From: Cohnella kolymensis
Lineage (GTDB): Bacteria > Bacillota > Bacilli > Paenibacillales > Paenibacillaceae
Reading direction: 5' to 3'
NCBI RefSeq assembly: GCF_000829465.1
Contig: NZ_JXAL01000014.1
Location: 124,001 to 188,000, forward strand
DNA length: 64,000 nucleotides
Position 1 is the stretch's first letter, and each line of letters starts with the position of its first letter. The translations under genes were made by a program, and so were the position numbers. The notes under the pieces are model-generated. The model did no database searches and was not told the DNA's origin. It was given only the letters and a program-made list of their open reading frames with translations. Shown in pieces: positions 9,049 through 18,066 of this stretch.

Positions 9049-9459
9049 TCAACTTATGTACTGTGCGCTCAATTGCGACAATCGGGTCTGCAGCTCCATT
9101 TTCCAAGTCTCGTCCCCGAGCGACGACGCAATCAGCCAGAGATCCAGCAGCTGGTTCGTCCGTTCTTCCATAGCTTTGGCCACATCCGACGCTTGCAGCG
9201 ATTCGGCCTGCGCCAACGCGCGGAACAATACTCCCGCCCATTCATGCACCTCTTCGAAAGGTATGCTTCTGGGCGCCGGCCGCGTTCCGAGCTCACCGAC
9301 AAGACGGCCTACGTCTTCTTTTACCCCGTGGAATACATCATTGCGCCCGCATAAGGAACAACTGTACACCGGTACATTCGTAATATTGACTTTTTTGGCA
9401 AAAACGACGGTGCGAAGTGCGAGTTTCATCGAATCTCCGCAAGAGCAAAGTTTACGCAA
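9049..9459 (-). CDS. Hypothetical protein with N-terminal four-cysteine (zinc-type) motif
   Basis: I do not recognise a named family. The 136-residue protein starts CSCG and continues with CSLCGRND about 25 residues later, giving two Cys pairs that look like a small zinc ribbon. The rest is predicted helical and charged, with no catalytic motif. It is a single-gene unit with its own terminator. The YgiT-type zinc-finger group is one possibility, but the rest of the protein gives no support. Confidence 0.6.
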   Translation of the reverse strand: MRKLCSCGDSMKLALRTVVFAKKVNITNVPVYSCSLCGRNDVFHGVKEDVGRLVGELGTRPAPRSIPFEEVHEWAGVLFRALAQAESLQASDVAKAMEERTNQLLDLWLIASSLGDETWKMELQTRLSQLSAQYIS

Positions 9460-9476
9460 GCAGAATCTCTCCCCAT

Positions 9477-9522
9477 GAAAAAAGAGCTTGCCCCATTTAT
9501 TCGCGAGAGAGCGGGCAAACTC
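9477..9522 (-). terminator. Terminator after the VanZ-like gene
   Basis: On the minus strand GAGTTTGCCC pairs with GGGCAAGCTC and is followed by TTTTTT. Confidence 0.75.
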
Positions 9523-9527
9523 CTTCT

Positions 9528-9962
9528 TTAGGAGATAGTGTAATTTCTGGAACGGCGATGCTTTAGAACAACCAGGAAAATGAGGCTTGCGGCAGCGGCT
9601 CCGATCGCATCATGCTGCAAATCGAGAGCATCCGGAGTCCGCATCGGGACATAGGATTGATGCCATTCATCCGTCACTCCGTACAAGGTACATATTGCCA
9701 CAGTCAGCAAAGCGCCTGGCCATGTGCCGGACAACCTTCCCAAACCATACGCAACGGCAAGTCCCAGAATGAAGTAAGACACATAATGCATGGGGTCAAA
9801 GCTGGATAATCCCGGGATCCATTGCTGCACCCATGGCAGCCAACTGTTCAATTCTCCGCCGCTGCGCGAAGAGGAAATGAAAATGACGGTCATCCAAATG
9901 ACGGCGGGAATAAAACGAACCCATTTCCAGTTGAATGTTCTCCGTGAAGTTGAATTTTGCAA
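9528..9962 (-). CDS. VanZ-like family membrane protein
   Basis: The small integral membrane protein has four hydrophobic segments and the VanZ signatures FDPMHYVSYFILG and TDEWHQSYVP. VanZ gives low-level teicoplanin resistance in enterococci, but most chromosomal relatives have no known role. TTG 9962 is preferred as start because AAGGGGT lies just upstream; an upstream TTG at 9983 would add seven residues. A terminator follows immediately. Confidence 0.8.
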   Translation of the reverse strand: MQNSTSRRTFNWKWVRFIPAVIWMTVIFISSSRSGGELNSWLPWVQQWIPGLSSFDPMHYVSYFILGLAVAYGLGRLSGTWPGALLTVAICTLYGVTDEWHQSYVPMRTPDALDLQHDAIGAAAASLIFLVVLKHRRSRNYTIS

Positions 9963-10069
9963 TTCAGATTGACCCCTTCTCAAGTAAAAATTGTACAGCG
10001 TGAACTCTCGCAGCCGATTTGCTACAATGAATCTCTAACCGATCATAACAAGAGAATGGAGGTTGCTAT

Positions 10070-10597
10070 ATGGCTGCTGACAAAAGAGTCGTATGTCTGG
10101 TAGACGATGAGTTCGAAGATTTGGAGCTATGGTATCCTGTATATCGCGCACGCGAGGAAGGAGCGGAAGTCCTTTACGCCGGTCCTGAAAAAGGACGCAA
10201 ACACATCGGCAAATACGGGGTTCCTGCTGTTGCGGATATCTCGTATGACGAATTGGATGCGGATAAGTTCGACGGTGTGCTCGTGCCGGGCGGGTGGGCG
10301 CCGGACAAGATCCGCCGGGATACCCGCGTGCTTGATTTTGTGCGGCGGATGAATGAATCCGGCAAGCCGATCGGTCAGATCTGCCATGCCGGTTGGGTGC
10401 TCATCTCTGCCAAGATATTAGAAGGCCGAATCGTGACCTCCACACCCGGAATCCGTGATGATATGGAGAACGCTGGCGCCAAATGGCTCGACGAAGCGGT
10501 TGTCGTCGACGGCAACATCGTATCCGCCAGGCGGCCGCCTGACCTTCCTCCTTACGCGAAGGCTTTCTGCGACTTGTTGTTTGGCCGTAAAAAGTAA
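10070..10597 (+). CDS. DJ-1/PfpI family protein (YfkM-like stress protein)
   Basis: The 175-residue protein has the glutamine-amidotransferase-like fold of the PfpI/DJ-1 group. The nucleophile elbow is GQICHAGWVL (Cys near residue 105), preceded by VLVPGGWAPD, with an acidic residue in DDEFED near the start. B. subtilis YfkM (general stress protein 18) has this size and layout. Members are deglycases, proteases or chaperones; which applies cannot be told here. ATG 10070 follows GGAGG. Confidence 0.82.
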   Translation: MAADKRVVCLVDDEFEDLELWYPVYRAREEGAEVLYAGPEKGRKHIGKYGVPAVADISYDELDADKFDGVLVPGGWAPDKIRRDTRVLDFVRRMNESGKPIGQICHAGWVLISAKILEGRIVTSTPGIRDDMENAGAKWLDEAVVVDGNIVSARRPPDLPPYAKAFCDLLFGRKK

Positions 10598-10633
10598 AAG
10601 CTTGGTCAGGAACCGCAAGGGCATTTCATTTGG

Positions 10634-12391
10634 TTATACACCCGGCTTGACTCTTCCGCGTTTGGGGCGGGCGCTGTCGGCCAGGAAGCTCTCGGTCAGC
10701 TCCCGGATTTGCTGCGCGGTTGAGCAGCGGAACAGCTCATCCACCAGCTTCCGGCTGTCCGATGCTTTGGTGCGGAGCAGACACTCCTTTACCGGCAGGA
10801 TCGACTGCGCCGACAAGCTCAGCTCCTGGATGCCGAGGCCCAGCCAGATCGGCAGTGCGGCCATATCTCCCGCTAACTCCCCGCACACGCTGACGGAGAT
10901 CCCTTTTGACTTGGCCGCTGCGGCAACGGTTCGAAGCATTCGAAGAATGGCAGGATGATAGGGTTCATAGAGATGGCTGATTTGCTCGTTCATCCGGTCT
11001 ACAGCGAGCGTGAATTGGACCAGATCGTTCGTGCCGATGCTGAAGAACGATACCTCCTCCGCCAATAAATCGGCAATAGCCACGGCGGCCGGCACTTCGA
11101 TCATAACCCCTGTCGGAATGCCGGATTTATACGGCAGGCCTTCCTCTCTCAACTCCCGCTCCGCCTCCGCCAATACTTGATTGGCTTCACGAATCTCATC
11201 CACCGAAGTGATGAGCGGATACATGATCTTCACATCTCCGTACACTGCTGCACGAAGAATGGCACGAAGCTGGATTTTGAACAAATCCTTACGCTCCAAG
11301 CTGAATCGAATCGCCCGAAACCCGAGAAAAGGATTTTCCTCAGCGGGCATCTCATAGTAATCCAGCTGTTTGTCCCCGCCGATATCCAGTGTCCTTATAA
11401 TTAACGGCTTACCGTGTAACTTCTCCGCCACTTTCCGGTATACCTCATATTGCTCTTCTTCACTAGGGAAATGATTGCGATCCATATATAAAAATTCCGT
11501 ACGAAAAAGCCCCACGCCTTGAGCGCCGTTCTCGAGCGCCGCCTCAAGCTCTTTGAGCGAACTGATATTCGCCGCCAGCTTCAAGTTCATACCGTCACGG
11601 GTGATCGCGGGAACCTCGGCCAGCGATTGCAGCTTTTCTCTTGCGACGAGCTGATGCATACGGACTTCCAAATATCGGGCTACCATAGCGGGAGTGGGTT
11701 CTACCATCAGCTGGCCCGCTCCGCCATCGACGATAAGTAAATCTCCGGTCGCGATCGCTTGCTCCAGCTTTCCTTCCACTCCCATCACCATAGGAATGCC
11801 GAAAGCACGCGCCATAATGGCGGAATGCGATGTGGGACTGCCTACCATCGTGACGATGCCGAGAACTAATTCCGGCTTGAGGTGGATGAGCTGAGAAGGT
11901 GAAAGCTCCCTGACGACCAGCACAAAAGGCTGGCTGTCTTCCGGCATCTCAATCTCCGGCACTCCGAGCAAATGCTTGAGCAGGCGATTTCCGACGTCTT
12001 TGATATCCAGCGCCCGTTCTTTCATATAATCGTCATCAAGAAGATCGAACATCGTAACGAAGTGGTCGATGGCTTCTTTTACCGCAACCTCCGCCACCTT
12101 GTAATGCCGCTGTATGATGCCTTGAATTTCGTTCATGAATACCGGATCTTCCAATATGGCGAGATGAGCGTCGAAAATGCTGGATTCCTCGGGGCCGACC
12201 GCTTCGTCGAGCTCCGTTTTCATCCGGCTGATTTCCGTTTTGGACCGGCGTACTCCCTCGTAAAGGCGATCGAACTCCTTAGCGAGATCTCCTACATCGA
12301 TTTTTTGATCCGGCAGCTCCCATTCCCATTGCGGCAAAACGAAAGCTTTACCGATAGCGATTCCTGCTGAAGCACCCAAAGCTTGTATCAT
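10634..12391 (-). CDS. ptsI: PTS phosphoenolpyruvate-protein phosphotransferase (enzyme I)
   Basis: The 585-residue cytosolic enzyme I moves phosphate from PEP to HPr at the top of the sugar phosphotransferase system. Visible are the N-terminal HPr-interacting helices, the phospho-His segment GSPTSHSAIMARAFGIP (His near residue 188), the PEP-binding RTEFLYMDR, and SIGTNDLVQFTLAVDR with CGELAGD (catalytic Cys near 500). The ATG overlaps the TGA of the upstream EIICBA gene (ATGA), so the two are coupled. No HPr gene lies next to it, unlike the usual ptsH-ptsI order. Confidence 0.95.
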   Translation of the reverse strand: MIQALGASAGIAIGKAFVLPQWEWELPDQKIDVGDLAKEFDRLYEGVRRSKTEISRMKTELDEAVGPEESSIFDAHLAILEDPVFMNEIQGIIQRHYKVAEVAVKEAIDHFVTMFDLLDDDYMKERALDIKDVGNRLLKHLLGVPEIEMPEDSQPFVLVVRELSPSQLIHLKPELVLGIVTMVGSPTSHSAIMARAFGIPMVMGVEGKLEQAIATGDLLIVDGGAGQLMVEPTPAMVARYLEVRMHQLVAREKLQSLAEVPAITRDGMNLKLAANISSLKELEAALENGAQGVGLFRTEFLYMDRNHFPSEEEQYEVYRKVAEKLHGKPLIIRTLDIGGDKQLDYYEMPAEENPFLGFRAIRFSLERKDLFKIQLRAILRAAVYGDVKIMYPLITSVDEIREANQVLAEAERELREEGLPYKSGIPTGVMIEVPAAVAIADLLAEEVSFFSIGTNDLVQFTLAVDRMNEQISHLYEPYHPAILRMLRTVAAAAKSKGISVSVCGELAGDMAALPIWLGLGIQELSLSAQSILPVKECLLRTKASDSRKLVDELFRCSTAQQIRELTESFLADSARPKRGRVKPGV

Positions 12392-14273
12392 TTCTCCGCC
12401 CCCTTCTTCTCTCTCTCATGCACGACAACCGACATGACTGCTGCCTGCCCCTTTTTAACCGCTGTGTAAGGAGCAAACCGCCAAGATTTGACGATCTCGG
12501 GATTCGTAATGACCATAGGTGTTGCCAAAGATTTCGCTTCCCGCCGCAGTTTCGCAAGCTGGAATTTCAGCAGCGGCTGGCCGGGTGACACTTCGTCTCC
12601 CATTTTCGCCAGGGCAACGAAAGCTGTCGCTCCCAGGTGGGAGGTGTTAATTCCGACGTGGAGCAGCACTTCCAATCCTTCCGGAGTAAGCAGGCCGATG
12701 GCATGGAGTGAAGGATGAATATGAATGATCTTCCCTTTCACCGGTGCGACCAACTCGCCTTTGTCGGGTACGAACGCAACGCCCTTTCCGACTAAGCGCT
12801 GCGCGAAGATCGGGTCGTCCACTTCTTCCAATGGAATCATACGGCCTTGCACCGGAGCGTGAAAATGTACCTGCCTTACATCCTGCTGCATCAGCTTGTG
12901 AATCTCTTCCCGGATGAGCTCGGAATAAGTGCCGAATACGACCTGAACATGACCGCCGCCCAAGCGGATGACGCCTGCAGCGCCTAAGTGGCGCAAAGAC
13001 TTTGCATCGATTCTTTTGTCTTCAGCGAGTGTTAATCGGAGCCTTGTAATGCACGCGTCCAGCCGGACCATGTTTTCTTTTCCGCCCAAAGCCTGCAAAA
13101 TAAGCGGTGCCCGATAGGGGATATCTCCAGCCCAATCGTCCAAGTGAGCGGCATCTTCACGCCCCGGCGTCGTCAGCTGGAAACGGCGGATACTCCAGCG
13201 GAACAGGACGTAATAAACAATACCCACCGCGAGGCCAAGAGGCAAAAGCCACCAGCCTCTGTGTGATAACGGTATGTTGACGAGATACTCGAGCGCGCCG
13301 GCTGAAAAGCTGAAGCCATGATGGATATCAAGCTCGTATACGAGCCACATAATGCCCCCGGACAAGGCGGCATGAACGATAAAAAGATACGGTGCCACGA
13401 ACAGGAACGCAAACTCAACCGGCTCCGTCACACCCGTAAGGAATGAGCCCAGTGCCGCGACCTTGAACTGTTTGGCGGTTTTGGGCTTCAGATCTTCCCG
13501 CGCTTCGTGAATAATAGCGAAGGCTATCGCGGGAAGAGCAAACATCATGATCGGATACAAGCCGGCCATAAAGATGCCTGCTGAAGGATCGCCTGCGAAG
13601 AAACGCGGCAAATCCCCGAAGAAATGAACCCCTTCGTCTGTCTTGTACTCTCCGATCTGAAACCAGAACAGATGGTTCAATAAATGATGAAGGCCGAAAG
13701 CTACTAAAATGCGATGTAAAAATCCATATAAAAATACACCGAAGCCGCCGGCGGAATAAACCACCATCCTGCGGCTCCAGCCCAGCCTTCCAGCCAGTCG
13801 CCGGCGGCGATCATCAGCCAGGCGAATAATAGGGAAAAAAAGCTCATAAATAGAGGCACAAACCGCGAGCCGCCGAAAAATTGCAACGACTCCGGCAGCT
13901 GGAAAGATTTGAAGCGGTCATGCGCCCAGCCGGATACGACACCGATCACAGCACCTGCGAACATGGAAGCCTGCACGCCATTAGGATCATAGGTTAAGGT
14001 CACCATATGAAAAACGAACATCCCCGTCAGAGCAGCCATGCCTGCAGCTGCCGTCTGATTCGATAAGCCTAGAGCGATGCCAACGGCAAAAATATAAGGA
14101 ACAAATTGAAAAATCGCCATTCCGGCCGCAGACAGCAGCTCAGGCACTTGAGGCCATCCCAGCGCATCCCAGGGCAATCGCGATAACATGAGAAACACTG
14201 CGGCGGCGGGCAGCACCGTCATCGGGAGCATCATCGCCCGTCCGAGCCTTTGGAGATAGCCGACTCCGAACAT
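12388..14273 (-). CDS. ptsG: PTS glucose-type transporter EIICBA; frameshifted as read
   Basis: The gene would encode about 628 residues. The membrane EIIC part opens with GYLQRLGRAMMLPM and contains GLHHLLNHLFWFQIG. The EIIB domain carries the phosphorylated Cys in LDACITRLRL. The C-terminal EIIA has HAIGLLTPEG and the phosphorylated His in LLHVGINT. The frame breaks at 13768-13769: one extra G (AGG to AGGG) would join GWAGAAG to MVVYSAGGFG. As read, a 189-residue N-terminal piece and a 459-residue remainder overlap. EIICBA order fits glucose or N-acetylglucosamine uptake; substrate is inferred. ptsI follows with overlapping codons. Confidence 0.85.
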
Positions 14274-14304
14274 GAGCCCGTTTCCCCCTCCTCTATCTAT
14301 CTCG

Positions 14305-14334
14305 ATGGTACGCCCAGCGGCAAGGTTTTGTCAA
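14305..14334 (-). promoter_or_regulatory. Probable sigma-A promoter of the EIICBA gene
   Basis: On the minus strand TTGACA is separated by 18 bases from TACCAT, about 30 bases before the ATG. GAGGAGGGGG precedes the start codon. Confidence 0.5.
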
Positions 14335-14355
14335 AGCTCGCTAAAACTACAAACG

Positions 14356-14388
14356 AATGGCTCGGAATTTGCTGAGCTCCGAGCCATT
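14356..14388 (-). terminator. Perfect 11-bp hairpin between the CoA-binding gene and ptsG
   Basis: AATGGCTCGGA and TCCGAGCCATT pair perfectly around an 11-base loop. On the minus strand it lies just after the CoA-binding gene and is followed by a T-rich but interrupted tract, so it probably ends that transcript. A role as an antiterminator target for ptsG is less likely because a promoter lies between it and ptsG. Confidence 0.6.
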
Positions 14389-14412
14389 GCTTTAAAGGTG
14401 TACGACGACGGA

Positions 14413-14841
14413 TTATTGTTTGCCGCGCGGCAGCAGGATCGAGTCTTCCACTTTGATGCATCGATCCATAATCACTTTGAGGCCGCCGTCGGAAGCGATT
14501 TTTGCGGTATCGTCGTTGGCAATGCCTTGCTGCAGCCAGAGAACTTTAGCCCCGGCAGCTACAGCTTCCTCCGCGATAGGAGGTGTGTGCTCGGGGCGCC
14601 GGAATACGTTGACGATGTCGATCGGAACCGGTATGTCCTTCAGCGACGGATAACTCGTTTCGCCCAGTATGGAATCGGCATTCGGATTTACCGGTATGAT
14701 GCGGTAACCTTTTTGCTGCATTGCTGCCGATACCATATGCGAAATTTTCGACGGATCATCGGACAATCCGACGACTGCAATCGTATTCGTTTCCTGCAAA
14801 ATCTCTTTAATTTCCTCACGGGACGGATTTTCAAATGCCAT
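14413..14841 (-). CDS. CoA-binding domain protein (YccU-like)
   Basis: The start is ATG 14841 behind AAGGAGAG, giving 142 residues. The protein is a single Rossmann-type CoA-binding domain like that at the start of succinyl-CoA synthetase alpha: VVGLSDDPSK at residues 24-33, IIPVNPNAD, and CIKVED near the end. E. coli YccU has the same size. No catalytic domain is attached, so it may bind CoA or a nucleotide in a regulatory role. Repeat array B separates it from aroA upstream. Confidence 0.8.
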   Translation of the reverse strand: MAFENPSREEIKEILQETNTIAVVGLSDDPSKISHMVSAAMQQKGYRIIPVNPNADSILGETSYPSLKDIPVPIDIVNVFRRPEHTPPIAEEAVAAGAKVLWLQQGIANDDTAKIASDGGLKVIMDRCIKVEDSILLPRGKQ

Positions 14842-14901
14842 AACACACACTCTCCTTATATTGATGAGTTGCACGAGCACAAGTGCGTACTTGCGCTGGC
14901 T

Positions 14902-15182
14902 GTAAGGCTGACTATCGGACTTGCACGAGCAAGAAGTTGCACACTTGCGAGCTGTAAGGCTGGCCATCGGACTTGCACGAGAACAAACTTCGATATTACC
15001 ACCTGTAAGGCGAGAAAACCGTCTTGCATCAGAACAAACTTCGATATTACCACCTGTAAGGCGGCAGAGCCGCTTTGCATGATCGATTTCACAGGTGGCA
15101 CTCACCTGTAAGACGGCTGAGCCGCTTTGCAGGCTCGATTTCACAGGTGGCACTCACCTGTAAGGCGGCTGAGCCGCCTTAC
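14902..15182. repeat. Array B: six units of the array A repeat family
   Basis: Six copies begin with GTAAG at 14902, 14954, 15005, 15056, 15108 and 15160 (steps 52, 51, 51, 52, 52). The last is a perfect palindrome (GTAAGGCGGCT, one G, AGCCGCCTTAC). The copies furthest from aroA have degenerate right arms with GACTTGCA-type ends. The spacer of units 4 and 5 carries the sequence TCGATTTCACAGGTGGCACT. It is the same repeat family as array A, at another locus, 5 bases past the aroA stop. Confidence 0.88.
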
Positions 15183-15186
15183 ACCA

Positions 15187-16479
15187 CTACTCCACCCACT
15201 GCACATTTGCGCCGAGGGACATCAGGTGGTCGAAGTATTGCGGGTATGATTTGGCTACGTGGTGGGCGTCCTTGATGCGGATGGGCTGCTTGGCGCGCAG
15301 GCCGACCACAGTGAGCGCCATGATCACGCGATGGTCGAAGTGGGCGTCAATCTCAACGCCGCCTTCCACGCCATCGGGCCGGCCGTGGACGATGATCTCG
15401 TCTTGCTTCTCTTCGACATTCGCGCCGGCTTTGCGCAGCTCCGTCAAATAATCCGTGATGCGGTCGCATTCCTTGTAGCGCAAGTTCTCAACATTATAGA
15501 AGCGGGACGTTCCCTCCGCGAATACCGCGGCGGCGACCATCGCCAACACACCGTCGGTGAACTCGTCGCCGTCGAACTCTCCGGCTATGAGCCGCGCGTT
15601 GCCTTTCACATGAACGATTCCGTTCTCATGCGTAAGCGGCACGTTCATTGCGCGCAGGACATCCACAACCGCGCGTTCACCCTGCTTGCTGTGCTCCATC
15701 AAGCGATGGACGACGACGTCGGATTCCGTTACCGATGCTGCCGCGAGAATGGCCGCCGAACCCGGATAGTCTCCCTGAACCGTGTACGTTTGCGCTTTAT
15801 ATTTCTGCCGTCCGGGAATCCGGTAATGCATCAAGTCCTCGGAGGCTTCGACAACGATGCCGGCTTGCGCGAGCACTTCCAGCGTCTGTCCGATGACGAC
15901 TTTGGATTTCAGGTCATGGAGCACTTCGATCTCGCTGTCCTCATCCAGCAGAGGCGTCACAAACAACAGCGAACTCAAAAACTGTGAGCTCACGCTGCCG
16001 GACACCTGGATCTTACCGCCCCGGGGGCTCCCCCCGCGAATCGTCATCGGCAGACGTCCGTTCTGATGCTCGATCCGGACTCCCATGCTTTGCAGTGCGG
16101 TAATCAAGTCATCGTGCGGGCGTTTGCCCAAAGATTGCGGATATGTATTCACAAAAGTAACTTCATCCAGCAATGCCGCAACGGACATAAGGAAGCGCAG
16201 CACCGCTCCGGCATTCCCGACATCCAGCTCCTTGACAGGACGAGGGTTGCGGCCGAAGCCCGTGATGACGATTTTCTCCTCATCCTCTTCCACCACAGCG
16301 CCTAAATCGCGGATGCAGCGGCGCATCGCTTCGCCGTCTTCACTATGGGCCGGATACAAAATGGTGCTGGTGCCTTCGGTAAGCGCGGCGACGAGCAGAT
16401 AGCGGGTGGTGTAATTTTTAGAAGACAACGCTTGAATTTCGCCCTGAAGCCGTCCTGTCGGCGTAACGATGATGTCCAT
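15187..16479 (-). CDS. aroA: 3-phosphoshikimate 1-carboxyvinyltransferase (EPSP synthase)
   Basis: The 430-residue enzyme joins shikimate-3-phosphate and PEP in aromatic amino acid synthesis. It has the two-domain inside-out barrel signatures: SSKNYTTRYLLVAAL near the start, VGNAGAVLRFLMS, and the C-terminal NLRYKECDRI with DHRVIMAL. The start ATG 16479 follows GGAGCGTG; an upstream in-frame ATG lacks any such site. The NAGAVLRF form differs from the common NAGTAxR form and the N-terminal SSKNYTTRY has Asn-Tyr in place of SK, suggesting a divergent (class II-like or variant) enzyme. Only one copy is visible. Confidence 0.88.
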   Translation of the reverse strand: MDIIVTPTGRLQGEIQALSSKNYTTRYLLVAALTEGTSTILYPAHSEDGEAMRRCIRDLGAVVEEDEEKIVITGFGRNPRPVKELDVGNAGAVLRFLMSVAALLDEVTFVNTYPQSLGKRPHDDLITALQSMGVRIEHQNGRLPMTIRGGSPRGGKIQVSGSVSSQFLSSLLFVTPLLDEDSEIEVLHDLKSKVVIGQTLEVLAQAGIVVEASEDLMHYRIPGRQKYKAQTYTVQGDYPGSAAILAAASVTESDVVVHRLMEHSKQGERAVVDVLRAMNVPLTHENGIVHVKGNARLIAGEFDGDEFTDGVLAMVAAAVFAEGTSRFYNVENLRYKECDRITDYLTELRKAGANVEEKQDEIIVHGRPDGVEGGVEIDAHFDHRVIMALTVVGLRAKQPIRIKDAHHVAKSYPQYFDHLMSLGANVQWVE

Positions 16480-16502
16480 GTGTAAGCACGCTCCCTGTGT
16501 TC

Positions 16503-16880
16503 CTATGTAGATAATAAATAGCCTAATCCCACTCCGGCGGCGGTCAATATCCAACCTCCCAGGTAGGTGGCTCCAATATAAAATGCTAGAGTGCGCCGTT
16601 TTCCTTCCTGCCACATCGTTGCTTTTTGCACATTTAATGTAGAGTAAGTCGTTAATCCTCCCAATACACCAATTCCAAAGAAAGCATACTCAGCACGATG
16701 AACGGACTCCAGACCCAATCCGATCAGCATTCCCATGGCAAATGAGCCGGCAAGATTAACGATAAGCGTTCCATAAAATGAAGCCTTTCCTTTGCCCGTA
16801 ACCCAGCGGCCTGCTCCATAACGCACCAGAGAACCAATAGTGCCGCCCGCACCGACAAGTGCAAACAACCATACGCTCAT
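16503..16880 (-). CDS. crcB: Fluoride channel subunit CrcB/Fluc
   Basis: The 125-residue protein has four transmembrane helices and the Fluc motif GTLIVNLAGSFAMG together with GGLTTYSTLN. Fluc proteins export fluoride as dual-topology dimers. ATG 16880 overlaps the stop of the upstream crcB paralogue (ATGA). An adjacent pair of crcB genes is the usual arrangement for a heterodimeric channel with oppositely oriented subunits. Confidence 0.88.
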   Translation of the reverse strand: MSVWLFALVGAGGTIGSLVRYGAGRWVTGKGKASFYGTLIVNLAGSFAMGMLIGLGLESVHRAEYAFFGIGVLGGLTTYSTLNVQKATMWQEGKRRTLAFYIGATYLGGWILTAAGVGLGYLLST

Positions 16881-17254
16881 GAGTGCTTGCCCCTTCCGTA
16901 AGCCAGTCCTGCGGAAGCCAACAGCCATCCGCCTAACCCGCTGAGAAGCACGTAGGCAGCTGCACCGAGATAGGCCCGATGCTGGCATAGCTCCCAGAGC
17001 TGCCCGTTAAATGCGCTGAAAGTTGTGAACGATCCCAGAAAACCCGTCCCGACCGATTCCACGAGCCAAGCCGGCATGGACCGGCGGCTGACGACTCCGA
17101 ACAGCGCACCCAGCAGAAAGGAGCCTGACAAGTTTACGATAAGAGTTGCCCAAGGAAACGCAGCCTCGCCTGCCGAGGGAACCAACAAGCTAATCTCATA
17201 ACGACTCACGGCACCGAGAAATCCGGCAATCGCGATACCGAACACCACTCTCAT
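16877..17254 (-). CDS. crcB: Fluoride channel subunit CrcB/Fluc, paralogue
   Basis: This 125-residue four-helix protein carries ATLIVNLSGSFLLG and GFLGSFTTFSAFN, the filter and Na-binding motifs of Fluc. It is co-transcribed with the second crcB by overlap. I looked for a fluoride riboswitch in the 84-base divergent gap to the rhodanese gene and saw none; the gap is short for one. Confidence 0.88.
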   Translation of the reverse strand: MRVVFGIAIAGFLGAVSRYEISLLVPSAGEAAFPWATLIVNLSGSFLLGALFGVVSRRSMPAWLVESVGTGFLGSFTTFSAFNGQLWELCQHRAYLGAAAYVLLSGLGGWLLASAGLAYGRGKHS

Positions 17255-17338
17255 CGCTTTCTCCGATCCTCCATTTGACAGCCTGATGCGCGTTTACATA
17301 TGATGAACTTATATTGCGCTTGAAAGGATGTTCTTGAT

Positions 17339-17647
17339 ATGAGCTCACACGCAACGATTACCGTTGAAGAGTTAAAAGCAAGGCTGGACGCAGGTGAGAA
17401 ACTGAACCTGATCGACGTTCGTGAGCCCGAAGAAGTAGCATATGGGATGATACCGGGCGCCGTGCACCTGAGGATGGGTGAAATACCGGCACGCCTCGAC
17501 GAAATTCCGCAAGATGAAGAAGTGATCTTCATCTGCCGAAGCAGCCACCGCAGCGATCAAGTGTGTCAATACCTGTCATCCCTCGGCTATAAGGGTGTTA
17601 CCAACATGATCGGCGGCATGATGGCATGGGTACAGCTTCCCGAATAA
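17339..17647 (+). CDS. Single-domain rhodanese-like protein
   Basis: The 102-residue protein is one rhodanese domain: LIDVREPEEVAYGMIPGAVHL near the start and the active-site loop FICRSSHRSDQV, with the persulfide-forming Cys. It may move sulfane sulfur in the cytoplasm. GAAAGGA precedes the ATG. Its stop codon lies within the loop of its own terminator. Confidence 0.88.
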   Translation: MSSHATITVEELKARLDAGEKLNLIDVREPEEVAYGMIPGAVHLRMGEIPARLDEIPQDEEVIFICRSSHRSDQVCQYLSSLGYKGVTNMIGGMMAWVQLPE

Positions 17648-17667
17648 GGAGGCTGTACTTTTTTTCT
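17630..17667 (+). terminator. Terminator overlapping the rhodanese gene end
   Basis: GTACAGC (still coding) pairs with GCTGTAC around a 15-base loop and is followed by nine T residues. Confidence 0.7.
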
Positions 17668-17752
17668 ATCATATCATATCGCTCCCGAGGTATAAATCGC
17701 CGGGTATTTCCGTAAGTTTGATAGTGTACTTACCTCCATCCAAAGGTGATGA

Positions 17753-18052
17753 ATGTCCTTGGAATCTAAAAATATTTCCCCTCCGGCAAACGATCATCTC
17801 CGCCGGCTGCTGGATCCGTCCTACCCGCCCCGCCGCGAAGACGTGCTGTGGGTGCTGGACTTCATCAAACAGAAAGTGGCCGATGGAGCTCCCGAATGGT
17901 CGGGGCTTGATCGGCCACAGTTGCTTGAGCATTTTGCTTGTTTTGCGGATATGTCATTGATTCTGCTGCATCGGCAAGTGCCTTACGGCCCTGAAACGGC
18001 GTGTTTCCGCACGATGCTGCGGCAGCTGATTCCGGAGCATCAGAACCTCTGA
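17753..18052 (+). CDS. Hypothetical small protein, 99 residues
   Basis: I do not recognise it. The protein is soluble, with a central predicted helix (VLWVLDFIKQKVADG) and an HFACFADMSLILLH stretch, and no signal peptide or metal motif. ATG 17753 has AAGGTGA upstream. Codon use is like that of neighbouring genes. It converges with gndA, whose stop lies 15 bases beyond. Confidence 0.55.
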   Translation: MSLESKNISPPANDHLRRLLDPSYPPRREDVLWVLDFIKQKVADGAPEWSGLDRPQLLEHFACFADMSLILLHRQVPYGPETACFRTMLRQLIPEHQNL

Positions 18053-18066
18053 ACGCCAAGCTCAGA

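Noticed and set aside
14360..14390. GlcT-type antiterminator target for ptsG
   Set aside because: A separate promoter lies between this hairpin and ptsG, so the hairpin would not be in the ptsG transcript from it.
17255..17338. Fluoride riboswitch before the crcB pair
   Set aside because: The gap is only 84 bases, shared with a divergent gene, and the conserved pseudoknot segments are not seen.
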